This document shows, one piece after another, positions 35,220 through 47,010 of a stretch of 64,000 bases of DNA. Every line of letters starts with the position of its first letter. Position 1 is the stretch's first letter. The stretch covers positions 154,501 through 218,500 of the forward strand of contig QRFJ01000381.1 of NCBI GenBank assembly GCA_006176705.1. Reading direction: 5' to 3'. This stretch comes from Cocos nucifera. Lineage: Eukaryota > Streptophyta > Magnoliopsida > Arecales > Arecaceae. The position numbers were made by a program, and so were the translations under genes. The notes beneath the pieces were generated by a model, which had not been told where the DNA came from, ran no database searches, and saw only the letters and a program-made list of their open reading frames with translations.

Positions 35220-37060
35220 TATCTGTCTCTCGTAGACATGTGTCATCTTTAGCTGTACAGATGATGGCTCAGACATGGCATCGATTGATGGAGAGGAAGG
35301 TGCCTCACGTCTACCTCAAAAAATCTCCAGTTTACCCCTGCCTCTGGCCCTCTCATGTGCATGATCGACGTGCTGCTTATTGGATCGGTGCAATGTGTCT
35401 CCTATCCCACTAATCCTTTATGACATAGATGCATCATCCATGGGAAGGTTGAAGTCCGAGAAGACAAGATATGAGGTGTGCTGAGCATTTGATGTACTCA
35501 AATCATTCATTGATGGCACAGTATGAAGTCGTCTATCCTCAAAGACGACTCGTATGGTGTCGAGAAGGTCGTCCATGATATCGGCAAATGCTCGGTTCTT
35601 GCATCCAACGGTGACCAAATGGAAGCCGCTTCGTATCTGGTGGTATAGTGATGTGATCCTCTCAAACTGTCAGTATCAAAAAAAAAAACATGTATTATTC
35701 AAGAAGGCCAAACAATAACAAAATGAGATAAAAAGTAAAATATACTCACCATAATGTCCATCATGCTGCCTGATGGATGGAACCTCATGTTGGACTGATC
35801 TCTTATCAATGGTGAAATGAATCATCTAGTGATGCTCCTATACCACTATAGATATACATCATAATAATCCATAGTGGTGAGCATAGATGGACCATCCACA
35901 ATCAAATTCTTCTGCTCCTCCCATGCATCAATATGCTCTTGATGTTGTTGAATCCGATCATAGTAATACCGCCCTCGTTGATCTATACTGTGGAGGCTCT
36001 CCTGAGTGTCGCATGGTGGGAGGATGCCCTAATGCATGCCAAACTATCGCATCACATGCTCCGGATAGTAGATCTTCACGATGTTGAAGCAAATAAAAGG
36101 TGCGCATATCCTCCATACATACTGATCTGATCAACATACCTCAGACAATATGATAAGTATCTTCAGTGTGTAAAGCACCCATGCCATCTAATCATCATGC
36201 TGCTAGTTAAGCTGATCCTTATAGTATATGACTGTGTGCAGCACCGAAGGCCATATACCAGTCAATCGAGTTCTTCACCTATCTAAAATAAAGTTAATAT
36301 ATTATTCTATAAAAATATTTTATCATTTATCATAAAAAATTAGTACTATTGGTTGTATACCTACATCCAAGTGGATTAGCTGGATCGTATTGTATCCCAC
36401 CAAACGGGTCCTCAATACCAATATCGTTCTCACCTAACGGGCCATGGCCTACTACATCATCTCTTGGCACTGGCTGGTGGGCTCCTACCCTGGGGAGCAC
36501 CCTATCTAGCCATCTCACATGTAAATGCTCCTATATCCAAAGTTGCAATAACATCAACGGTCCAGTTATCTCACGCACATCTGGTCTCATGGCCTTATAG
36601 AGCTTGCGATGCAAGAAGGCCAAAGCAGTATTGTCCTAACTCATCGATCCACATGCATAGAGATCACGTAGCATAGGTAGGTACAATAACTGTACATGGG
36701 AATCAAACTTATTGATGAACAAATGTCCATTGATAAGATAAAATGAATGCTCGAGCATGCCTCGCATGGTCTCGTCATCTACATCAATCGGTAAGTAGTG
36801 GAATATGTTGTCAAGCCAGTAAAATTTCAATGAAGATCCCAACAATATCGTCTCTAGTGGCCTGATCCCAAACAACTCCTCGCTAAGATTCGACTGAATG
36901 ATCTGCATAGTAACGGTGATGGGGTTCCATTTGGTGACAGTATAGCAGACTCGTACAAGTTCTTGGTATGTTACGTTATGGTCCACCATAGTCATCCGAA
37001 TCCTTCCATTATCATAACATGTACTATTAGCATCATAATTGATCATTTCATCCTAATAGA
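35220..37060 (-). pseudogene. Plant mobile domain (PMD, MAIN-like) gene, decayed
   Basis: Read right to left, an N-terminal piece (NGRIRMTMVDHNVTYQELVR, then TKWNPITVTMQIIQ) leads into PMD motifs: FYWLDNIFHYLPIDVDDETM, FYLINGHLFINKFDSHVQLL, YLPMLRDLYACG, ALAFLHRKLYKAMRPDVREI, TGPLMLLQLWI. Next come QYDPANPLGCR, KDQLN.QHDD.MAWVLYT, VWRICAPFICF and the C-terminal GFHLVTVGCKNRAFADIMDD. A likely intron separates the last part (donor GTGAGT near 35750, acceptor CAG near 35670). In-frame stops (for example after LQLWI and within QLN.QHDD) and frameshifts show it is inactive. PMD proteins such as MAIN and MAIL1 are host relatives. The N-terminal piece resembles the start of Mutator-type transposases; that assignment is weaker. 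Confidence 0.72.
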
Positions 37061-37142
37061 AGATAACAGTGATACAACTTCGATCTATTTTGTTGTAAAT
37101 TATTATGAGAAATAATTGCATGAACATATGTTTACTACGAGA

Positions 37143-39093
37143 AAGTACTTAACATTTAAAATGACTTAAATAAATGCATCGTATCATCAATTAATAGGTA
37201 TAGAAGGTCTCATCCTATTTAGAAATTGCATTAATTTTATAAATCATTTATAATAATTAAACGATATGCAATAAAAGTTGAAAGAAATTTTAATAATATT
37301 TTTTCTTAGTTTCCTCACACAGCTAAAGATGCATGAGGATAACTAAAGAAAAATGCTATCCAAAATTTTTTTCAAATCCTCTGCTTATTGTTAGATTACT
37401 GTAATTATCTATAGAATTAATTATAATTTTTAAACTATTCAAACTAGATAATTAATTGACTAATATATATAATTCTTCCACTCGTACAAAAATATATGAA
37501 TATAGTAGAATATGTATATTAATCAAAAGAAGAGTCTACGGATCTATGCAATGCAAAATTTTTAAAAATAAGTGACTGAATAAACAAAAATAAAATATAA
37601 AGCAGAGCAAAATAAGAGTAAAGAAGTACTTAATATTTAAAATGACTTACATGATAAATGTATCATATCATCAACTAACAAATATAGAAAGTCCTATCCC
37701 ATTTAGAAATTGTATTAATTCTATAGGTCATTTACAATAATCAAACGATATGCAATAAAGGCCGAAAAAAATTTTGGCAGTATTTTTTCTTAATTTTTTC
37801 TACATGACTGAAGATGCATGAGGAGAATTTAATAAAAAATGCAATCCAAATTTTTCTCGAACCCTCTGCATATTATTTGATTATTATAATTATCTATAGA
37901 ATTAATTATAATTTTTAAATTATTTAAATTGAATAATTAATTAATCAATGTATATAATTCTTTTATGTATATAAAAATATATAAATGTATGGATGCGGTA
38001 GAATATATACATTAATCAAAAGAAGGATCTATATTTCTGTGTAATGCAAAATTTTTAAAAACAAGCAACTGAATAGAAAAAAATAGAATATAAAGCAGAG
38101 CAAAGCAAGAGCAAATAAGTACTTAACATTTAAAATGACTTATATGATAAATGCATCCTATTATCAACAATAGGTATAGAATATCCTATTTCATTCAAAA
38201 ATTGTAGTAATTCTATATGTCATTTATAGTAATCAAACGATATATAATAAGGATCGAAAGAAATTTTGAGAGTATTTTTCTTAGTTCTTCCTATACGACT
38301 GAAGATACGTAAGAATAACTAAAGAAAAATACAGTCCAAATTTTTTTTCAAACTCTTTGCGTATCATTTGATTATTATAATTATCTATAAAATTAATTAT
38401 AATTTCTAAATTATCTAAACTAAATAATCAATTGATCAATATATATAATTCTTCTATCTGTACAAAAATATATAAATATATGGATGCGTTAGAATATGTA
38501 CATTAATTAAAGATGGGCCTATGGTTCTATACCATCAAAGTCTTTAAAAATAAATAACTAAATAAGAAAAAATAGATAATAAAACATAACAAAGGAAGAG
38601 CAAAGAAGTACTTAATATTTAAAATGACTTATATGATAAATACATTATATCATCAACTAATAGGTATAGAAGGTCCTATCTTATTCAAAAATTACATTAA
38701 TTCTATAGATCATTTACAGTAATCAAATAATAGGCAATAAGAGTCAAAAAAAATTTAGCAGTATTTTTTCTTAGTTTTTCTCATACGGCTAAAGATGCAT
38801 GAGAAGAACTAAAGAAAAATACTATCTAAAATTTCTTTTGAATCTTCTGCATATTATTTTGATTATTATAATTATCTTTAAAATTAATTATAATTTTTAA
38901 ACTATTCAAACTGGACAATCAATTGACCAATATACATAATTCTCTTACAAGTATAAAAATATATAAATATATAGATGTGGTAGAATATATATATTAATCA
39001 AAAGATGGATTTATGGTTCTATGAAATATAAAATTTTTAAAAATAAGTGACTAAATAGAAAAAAAATAGAACATAAAACAAAGCAAAGCAAGT
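37143..39093. repeat. Four tandem copies of a ~487 bp unit
   Basis: The phrase AGTACTTAA.ATTTAAAATG starts units at about 37144, 37625, 38118 and 38607, giving periods of 481, 493 and 489. Each unit then carries ATCATCAACTAATAGGTATA, TTTACAATAATCAAACGATA, AGATGCATGAG and TATTATAATTATCTATA in the same order. Substitutions are frequent. It lies upstream of the PMD gene within the element and has no coding frame. Confidence 0.9.
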
Positions 39094-39099
39094 GCAAAA

Positions 39100-40400
39100 T
39101 GAGAAAACCAAAAATGTTGTTACACATGTAGTTGTCAAATTAACTTGCCAGACCATGATGATAGATGGATAACAGTAGAGAAAGGCCATTATAGCACTAC
39201 TTGAAAAATTTGAAATAGCAACACAAATGAACATGTATGCTAGAAGTTATTGTAATAAAATGAGTAGATTAAAAGGAGCCAAAAAGAAAAAGATTTGCTC
39301 AGCTAGGAAAGACCCATGAAAATTGGATAAGTCTAGGGTCTTCATTGAGATTTGAAGAGCATTTTTGTATGAAAATAGCACCTTCTTTCTTAAAATTGAA
39401 AAAATTCTAGGATATATTAGGTTCCAGAACCATGCAAAAAATTGGATAAGCCAATGCTTATCCCGAAACAGAAGAGTTTTCATCATAATTAAGATATTTT
39501 TGTTAGACCAGAAAAGACTACTATATAAATTCCTTTCTGGATACAGATCATGCCACTAAACTATTAAAAATTGGATCTACAATACAAGACGGTGTAGTTG
39601 GCTAGTGCTTTTATCAGAAATTATTTAGCTGTGAAGCAAGTACATCATAGATGATTGGGCTTCCCATAATTTCGGTATTTGATATCCAACAATACCTCCA
39701 TCTTAATTTAAAATAGGTTCTGCTAAGTTGTTAAGAAAAGAAAAAAGAGAACTAAGTGCAAACATAAGACTTTGAAATCCATTAATTTATTTAATCTTAT
39801 ATAGTAACCGATAATCCCAAATTTTTTGGAGGCAAAAGTGAGCGCTTACTGACTAACATGTTAAGTATAACAAGATTCCTACTAGATTTTTAAGAGGACA
39901 AAAATAGATCATGGCAAAATTTTAGAGATGCAAAGGGTGGGGAGACCAAACATCACCACAATGCCCATGGGACCTGAATACTTCAAAAACTTTAATAACA
40001 TCATCCGCCAACATCAATTGCAAAAAGATTCATCTAAAAGAGTAAGCAAATCAAATGGTGAAGTAGGGCAACAGTTGACCAACAATATATCATCTAAATC
40101 ACCATCAGTCAGGTTTTTTGAAAATATATAATCTATTTTGAATCAGATATAATGCAACTTCCCTGACTGCCAAGAAAGAAAAAGATCAGTACCATCATAA
40201 TCTATAATACCTAAAGACCATAAACATATTCACAAAAAACTCTATGCCAAATATCTTATTAAAAGATTAACATGCATGTTTAGCAATTAAATTAGAAGCG
40301 ATAATTTAAAACCCAAGATACGTGAACAAATCAAGAAAATACAAACTCAAGATGCCCTCCTTTCTCAGGAAAACCCAAACCGGAACCTAATAAAGACCTC
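39100..40400. other. Inner right part of the PMD element, no gene recognised
   Basis: AT-rich sequence between the 487 bp array and the right subterminal region. The open frames are short and have no recognisable motif. Confidence 0.4.
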
Positions 40401-40727
40401 CCATCTCTCTCAGGTGCTCTCCTTTCCCACATATCTCCCAAAAATTGGATGAAATAAAAAGCACAAGAAGCGAAAAAACAAAAAAGAAGGCTTGGACGAG
40501 TTACCTTTCTGCACGTTCATTGATGCATCCACCACTTCCCTGGTCTTTCTTCGAGTGAGAAGAGCTCTATCCCGACGGCCATGGATAGGAGAAGGAAGAG
40601 GAGAGAAAGAGAGGAGTTGAGACCCTAGATGCGAAACTATGTCGCGGTGAGAGACAGCATGAAGAAAATCTTGAGAGGAAGTAGGTTTATAAAGTGGCTT
40701 AGTGAGTCGCCTTATAGAGTGACTCAA
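40400..40727 (-). other. GC-richer leader-like block near the right end of the PMD element
   Basis: A 105-codon frame on the - strand (SHSIRRLTKPLY..., HGRRDRALLTRRKTREVVDA) starts within the right subterminal repeats and points toward the PMD gene. It is less AT-rich than its surroundings. It may be a 5' leader or first exon of the element's gene; no protein family was recognised. Confidence 0.3.
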
Positions 40728-40835
40728 ATAGTTGCTCTTTTGTAAGACGACTTATTAAGTCGTCCTACCATAAGGCAACTATTCCACATAGTCAGCCACA
40801 TGACATAGAAAGTCATCCTATCATACGATGATTTT
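40697..40835. repeat. Right subterminal palindrome cluster of the PMD element
   Basis: Contains GTGAGTCGCCTTATAGAGTG, GACGACTTATTAAGTCGTCC and an imperfect palindrome at 40810-40834 centred on CCTATCATACG. These mirror the left cluster at 34205-34400. Confidence 0.65.
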
Positions 40836-40949
40836 TTGTTGGATGATATTTTGATAAATAATTTGAAAAGGATAGTTTTTTAAAAATTATTTTAAAAATA
40901 AGCATTGTTTTAAAAAATTTTGCCTCGAATCATTCATACAAGCCTTGTA

Positions 40950-42620
40950 TGAATGCATCCAAAAGAGTCAAAAAGCAAAATCTCTTTGAAAGACCTAGGA
41001 GCTATCCCACAGTCGTGCATAAATGGTCCTCGCTGTGCTCCATAATATAGGTTGCCATTCAATCGATTGCAGTGTTCGCCTCCCAAAAGATATGTCTAAT
41101 AGTGAGATCTTCGCACCAAGATGATAAAATTAAGATATCCCATAGGAAAGGGTGAGTGGCAACTTTTTGCATACATCTTTATATCCAAGTCACCACAACA
41201 GCTGAATCACCCTCCATAGCTATATGGTCCGCTCTCAAGATCTATCGAGCATACACGATCCTATCCAAGTAGCGCGAAGCTCTGCTCCGGGAACCATAGG
41301 CTTGAATAACTAACATCCCTCCACTGTAATCAATCTAGAGTCAAGTCCATGAATCACGAACCTAGTGCCTCCGAACTTATCTCTGACACTCCCATCAAAA
41401 TTGACTTTAAGATACCTCAAAGGAGAGGCTCCCAAGTGATGAACATTGATCAGATCATGCACGAGCAAGATGAAAGTCCCAAGTCTTCGATGGTCTAAAG
41501 GTCACATCAATCAGCTCTGCTGTTATAAGTTAGGGCTCTCTCCAAGATAAACCTTATCGAGCACCTCCTAGACTCAAAGACCAAATTGTTTCTAGTTAAT
41601 CAGATATGTTGGATGATGTAAGCTGCTCGAATAGCTACATCCCTAGACACATCACCCCCAACTCTCTACCTCAAAAAATTTAAGAAAGCCTCAATTGGAT
41701 CCTCGCCTGGACAATCCATTGGTGCAGACTTGCTAGGAACCAAATCCATCTAGCTCGTGGGCATAAAAAGAGAGTATGCTCCATCGTCTCCTCCTTCATG
41801 CTGTAACAAAGCCAAGCTAACTGGATGTCCATGCCTCTCTCCCGTATAATAGTCCTGATTGAAAACCGTCTCCATGCCACTTTCCATATGAAAAGGCTCA
41901 TCCTCGAGTGCACCCCAAACCTCTAAATCCACCCGCCATCTAGATGCCTGGCAGGCTCCTGCCAATACAATCAGTAGAGATCAGCTGTGATGGGTCTTAC
42001 GATGCAAGAAGATCTCCAAATCCTGACATCTGCATCTAAACTACGATGAAGCGAAATTGCCAAGGATAGCACTTGCCTGCCCATCACTCCCTAAAAAGAT
42101 AGATCACTACTACTAGATCCCAACCTCTGCCATTAATGTAGAGAAGGTCACATACTCTCATCGAGTTAGTTACCTCAGTGCTAATAAATGTCACCCACCG
42201 AGTTAAGGGCATGTTAACAGCCTAAGGATCAAACAAAATACTCACAGATTGATCGTCCTCCCTTAGCCACCTCATCTTGAAAATCACATTAGGAGCATGC
42301 ACACAGATCTCCCTCCATAGGAAGAAGACACTTTTGCTAATCTAAATCTTACCGCTAGCTAGCCAAGATTCATACTTAGCCCTCATCATCATGCTCCATA
42401 TGAACTTGGGCCGAGCAAAAATCTAGCAACATGTCATGCGATCAAAATCTCCCGATTTGTGATCAAGAACTGAATATCAAGGCCACCCTCCCTCAATAGC
42501 GAGCACACCATATCTCAGGCCAAAAGATACATGCCACTGCCACCATCAATGCATGATCCCCATAAGAAGCATCGAAAGCTGCTGCTTAACCTTCATCTTA
42601 TTTTATTTTTAATAAATTTA
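40950..42620 (-). pseudogene. Second LINE fragment: RT end, zf-RVT and RNase H
   Basis: On the - strand, from right to left: reverse transcriptase C-terminal sequence (near 42430-42290, FFLWREICVHAPNV, KMRWLREDDQSVSILFDP), the zinc-binding region (MSLFIWKVAWRRFSIRTII, MKEETMEHTLFLCPRARWIW at about 41895-41720), and RNase H (LKVNFDGSVRDKFGGTRFV at about 41415-41360). This is the normal order for plant L1-like LINEs. Several frameshifts and stops are present, and the 5' part of the element is missing. It abuts the right end of the PMD element. Confidence 0.78.
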
Positions 42621-45225
42621 TTTTTTAAAAATTTTTATATTATTATTTTTATATAATTCTCTATAATTTTTTTATGTTTGATGTTTGTTTTGAATTTTGG
42701 CTAATATGATTGAATTATTCTGGATAGCGTGCCATTCTATATTGTAAAAGCCATGATCAGTTGAAGGATTGGATGAGAAGATGATGGTTGGGAGACAAAA
42801 ATTTAATTAGCTTCTGGGGATAAGGGGTGGATGCTGGAATTGGTGAGCTCAAGGTGTAGTTCATTCTTTTTCTTCCATTCTATCTCTATGAGATTAAGCA
42901 TGAACGAGACTAATATTAAACTTTTTTCTAATGAAGTTGAACGTCTTTAAATACTCACGAGAATGATATCGAAAGATGAGAAAAGATTTAATTCTAATTT
43001 AATTAAATCATTAATTAGGTTAGAACCTAATTTAATTTGATTGAATTGGTTTTGATTTAATTTGATTTAAGAAACCATTTTGATCAAGTTATAGATATAA
43101 TATAATCCTAATAAGACTAGCATTCTTCATTGCGCCATCTTAGTCCCAACGCCCCCCATATCTATTTTTTTTAATATTTTTCATAAAAAAATACTTTTCT
43201 TCCTGATCTTCACGTACGCCCTCTCTCTCTCTTTTTTATATGATAATTGGATAGAAGACCAAGTCAAAGAAGAAGTTTATTTTGATATTGAATTCTATGA
43301 GATAGAATATTAACAAACCTAAATTCTTTCCAAATGGTGTCGCCCCCTCTCTCAATTAATTTTATTCCACATGAGAAACCCCTTTTCTTGTGCGTCGGGG
43401 TGCCCAATCCTTGACTTGCTCTGTTTGATTTTTTCTTGTCTAATATTTGATGTGGACAAAGAACTTTTTTTTTCTTGTATTTTTTGAGTGAATTTTGGCT
43501 TAAAATTTTCGTGGGTTACAGATCTTCGAGAGAACTTTGAGATGTGTGAGAGAAAACCTCTGGGCTTTAAATACTCACGAGAATGACATCGAAAGATGAG
43601 GAAAAGAGTCGGGCTCTTCGCCTCCCAGGCCTCAACGTCTCCCACAACCTCTTGGTCGAGAGATTTTGGGGCGGCTCTCCTCCTTTCCTCCATCCTCCTC
43701 CTCCAGGATCTTTGTGGTGATCCTCCATCCCGGCATTCCTTGAATCCAATGACGAGGAGCCACGACTAATGATCACGAGAAGAGGGGAACTGGGAAAACT
43801 TGGAGATGGGTCATGGCAGTTCTTGTTGCCAGTGTGATGTTGTTGGTGGCAGTGGTGCTCCTCCATCAACAATCAACAATGAGGGAGAGCAAAAATAACA
43901 TAGAGGGGAACACGGTATTTTGGTCAAACAATATTTTTGTGATATCATGCAGTGGTCATGTACCACCACGGGTTAACAAATGTGAATGGTAGAATTATTT
44001 TAGGATATTTTGAAAACTCAAAGGATCTTTTGAAAATTTTTAAAGATAAGAAGATACGTATTGAAATCATCCAAATTTAAAGGAATGAAAATATAATTTT
44101 TTTCATTATATTATAAAAATGGCAAGTGCTGACAGCAAAGTCACAACATCCAATAACAGGATCAGGTAGACAAGGCCACGGCCATCAAGAAAAATTCTTT
44201 CTACACTATAGGCCGTCTAGTTCCGTCGCTCATGGTGTTTGGCTCTTACGCAGAGATGATGGAGCCAAAAAAAAAATATTTTGAACACCATGCTTCGACC
44301 TCATGTGAGAGACAATCATCATAATCGATATCTATGAAGTTATACCGTTCATGATATACAAAATATTTCTCCAACCATCAAACTAGAGCACAACCAACCA
44401 CCCGTTCAAATACAAGGAGCAGCTACAAATCCAGCAGCTAGCGGCCCCCCAACCCCAAGGCAATGCCGGCCAAACAATGGACGGCACCAAACTGACCATA
44501 TAAAAGCCCAAAAAACAGCAACCAAGCCGGCATAGCAGCCTTTTTTTTTCTTTTTTAATGTTTGGTGGAGCAAGCAGTCCTTTTCATCCACACAAACTTG
44601 AAGCAAACCTAACCCAAATCATTGTTTAGATCCACGAGTTGGGTGTGAACCAACTGGACCCAGTCCCACCAGAATCAGCCGAAAGTTGTTTAGAAGCCTC
44701 GACAGTTTCTAAAGTTCAAGCCTTACACCGAACTAACTTGACCTTAAGAAAAAGAAAAAAAAAATGCAGCCAACCCCAAATCTCCCCACCCTCATGACAT
44801 GAAGCAAACTCCTGGCTGGACATCCTTGTCTCTGCCTTCGCCAAATGTGGAACCATGTCCACCATTTAGCATCCACCTTGTCTTAGATTCATAATTCCTT
44901 CCTCCTTTGCTTGAGAGGAGAATGAGATATGTGGTAGGTTAGCAAACAAAAATGGGAGTGAATGTCATCCAGCATATCTAAACATTGACTAAATTTCTGG
45001 TCAAACATGGGTTCATAAACAATTCCATTTCATCCAAGGCAAATTACCCTAAATTTGCATGTTTTCAATTTTCATATATACCGATTATGGAATAAAATGC
45101 TGAATCTCGAGTATCGATCAATGTTGGTCTTGTCCATTCTACTAGGCTCCTATATAAAGATACATGTCATAAGAACCTCTACAATGATGTATGGATGACA
45201 AAATTTAGTTCATCGATTGATAAAT
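42621..45225. other. Intergenic DNA, no gene recognised
   Basis: AT-rich flanks surround a GC-richer block at 43550-43870, where two overlapping - strand frames (Arg/Ser/Pro-rich) match nothing known. A 40 bp phrase (CTTTAAATACTCACGAGAAT, then GA.ATCGAAAGATGAG) occurs at about 42952 and again at about 43567. Nothing else stands out. Confidence 0.45.
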
Positions 45226-45229
45226 AGTC

Positions 45230-45590
45230 AGTATCTTATCATAATATTATATAAATTATTAGTTAAATTTTATTTTTAAAAAAATATTAACCTTATAAGT
45301 ATACCATAGCAATATATATATATATATATATTGCAACATCCATAAATAGTTGTTACAGTATTATAGACATTTTACAATAATTTTAAAATTATAGAATACA
45401 ATATTTGTAGTGGTTATAAAATACCATCTCTATATAATAACTCTTAGTAATATTCTTGATAAACTAACTACTGTAATATTTTATATATTTTATGATATTT
45501 TTTAAAACTATTACTAGAGAGTATTTATAACAACAGATTTTACCAAGTATCACTAAAATTTTGTTGCTATGGACTTTGTTTGTTGTAGTG
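45230..45590 (-). mobile_element. CACTA-type element end, incomplete
   Basis: The right limit, complemented, reads CACTACAACAAACAAAGTCC, followed by TAGCAACAAAATTTTAGTGA. CACTACAA-type termini with such subterminal repeats are typical of plant CACTA (CMC) transposons. The same words recur inside (ATTTGTAGTGG, TAGCAATATAT/TTGCAACA). A matching left terminus was not found, so it is a remnant or a short non-autonomous copy with one degraded end. Confidence 0.45.
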
Positions 45591-46294
45591 CTCTTTTTTT
45601 TTTTCTTTTGAGGCGTCGAGTGGACTCGACCAGGTTATTGTATCTAATCAGACATATATTTTTTATTCTAACCAGACTTCTACAGGCTCAGAAGCAATCA
45701 GCCCTTCTTTTATTATTATTGAGGTCTATTCATTTTCAGGGTCATTTAGGCACCTTAGGCGGGTGTTGGTTTTGGTGCACACAAAAATTTGTGTTGAGCT
45801 TCCTGTAACATCCTACCCCTGCTGGCTACGTATCAATTCCTTGTAAAGACCATTGGTTACGGTGCTTCAATTTTAGGAGCTCGCCTTCAGTAATTTGATG
45901 GAACGAAGTTTTATCTCTACAGTTCTGCAATGTGTCATGGAGTCTTAGATACGCAACGTTTGTTTTTCAACATTAGACTAATCTCGACTAGGAGTCAAAT
46001 AAGACCCCGTCTTAAACTTCAGAAAGGTTTCATTATTTCACGTAGTATAATTAACAAAATCACTTCTGTAATTTTGTCCATCTTATTAATTGAATCGACA
46101 TTTGTCTAGATATTAATTCACCCACGTGACGACCATCATGGGAACTATTACATCTAGTAGTACTGGATGTGATGTGCGAAGACTTTCCAACTCATGTTAC
46201 ATCAACTTTTAATCGATCAGCTGATTGGAGCTGTCCCATGCCGCAGCATCCTTAAATACCAATTTACGGTAAATAATTAAATTTTAGAAACATG

Positions 46295-47010
46295 TGGTAC
46301 CTGAATTCTGCTTGTAGTTTAATGGTATCACGTATTTACCACGTATCTGGATGGATCTCCAAGCCATAGATCTACCACTTTTGCCTGGCCATAATTTTGC
46401 AATTAGAATGATTATTATTAGCTGTATCCCTCGGAAGGCATGCAATGAACTTCAAGTGCCCAACAAGAAGCTGTTGGTCTTGTCAATTCATGAGCTTGTT
46501 AACCTTCCGAAAGAATAGCTTGGCAACATCATTTCTTAGCAGCTTTATTTCAAAGGATCATGCAGTTGATTTACCATAAATACGAAATGACTTGAGGGTG
46601 CCAGCTTTACAAGTTGGCAAAGTGTTTCGTGCTAATAATACGAGTGAGCTGGCTTCAATACCCCTCCTGCTTCCAACTGTCCTAGATCGCAGTTTTCTGG
46701 TAATCCATTTTCTCAAACTTTTCCATTTGATCTCTGCTTGTAGCATATTGTTATCACGAATCTACCGTAGATATAAATTAATAAATCTCGCAGCCACGGC
46801 CACAGATCTGTAGCCTTTGCTTTGCCATAAATTTGCAATTAATATGCACTTTAGAATATTAGCTGCATCCCTGAGGTATGTAATGAACTGCAAAGTCTCC
46901 AGCAAAAATTTTTGTTCTTGGCAATTCATGGGGTTGTACAACCATCCAGTGGAATAGTTCGGCAGTACATGATGTCTTAGCTGCTTTCTTTCAAGGGATG
47001 ACATGATTCA
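46295..47010. repeat. Diverged tandem duplication, ~435 bp period
   Basis: Segments at about 46299-46562 and 46728-47010 share, in order: TCTGCTTGTAG, TATCACG, GCCATAGATCT/GCCACAGATCT, TTTGC.T.GCCATAA.TTTGCAATTA, TTAGCTG.ATCCCT, GTAATGAACT and TCTTAGC.GCTTT.TTTCAA. They lie 1.3-2 kb beyond the 3' end of the ERF gene. Neither copy encodes a recognisable protein. Confidence 0.7.

Larger units (their letters stand above)
34110..40925 (-). mobile_element. PMD-bearing DNA element with inverted ends (Mutator-like?)
   Basis: The left end (about 34120-34240) and the complement of the right end (about 40920-40820) align: AAATTATTTATCAAAATAT is shared, preceded by T/A-rich sequence and TATCCTTT, and followed by CAA(C)AAAAAATC.TC.TATGATAG. 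Similarity is about 80 percent by eye. Both ends also carry several copies of a palindrome built on CCTATCATAGG with flanking AGTCGTC/GACGACT. Inside, on the - strand, is a plant mobile domain pseudogene (35220-37060), plus a 124 bp triple repeat and a four-copy 487 bp array. Outer boundaries and target duplication could not be fixed. PMD genes are known from Mutator-like and other plant elements, hence the tentative class. Confidence 0.6.

Noticed and set aside
37143..39093. Regular repeats as a CRISPR array
   Set aside because: Units are about 487 bp, contiguous and in a plant genome; there are no short repeats with unique spacers.
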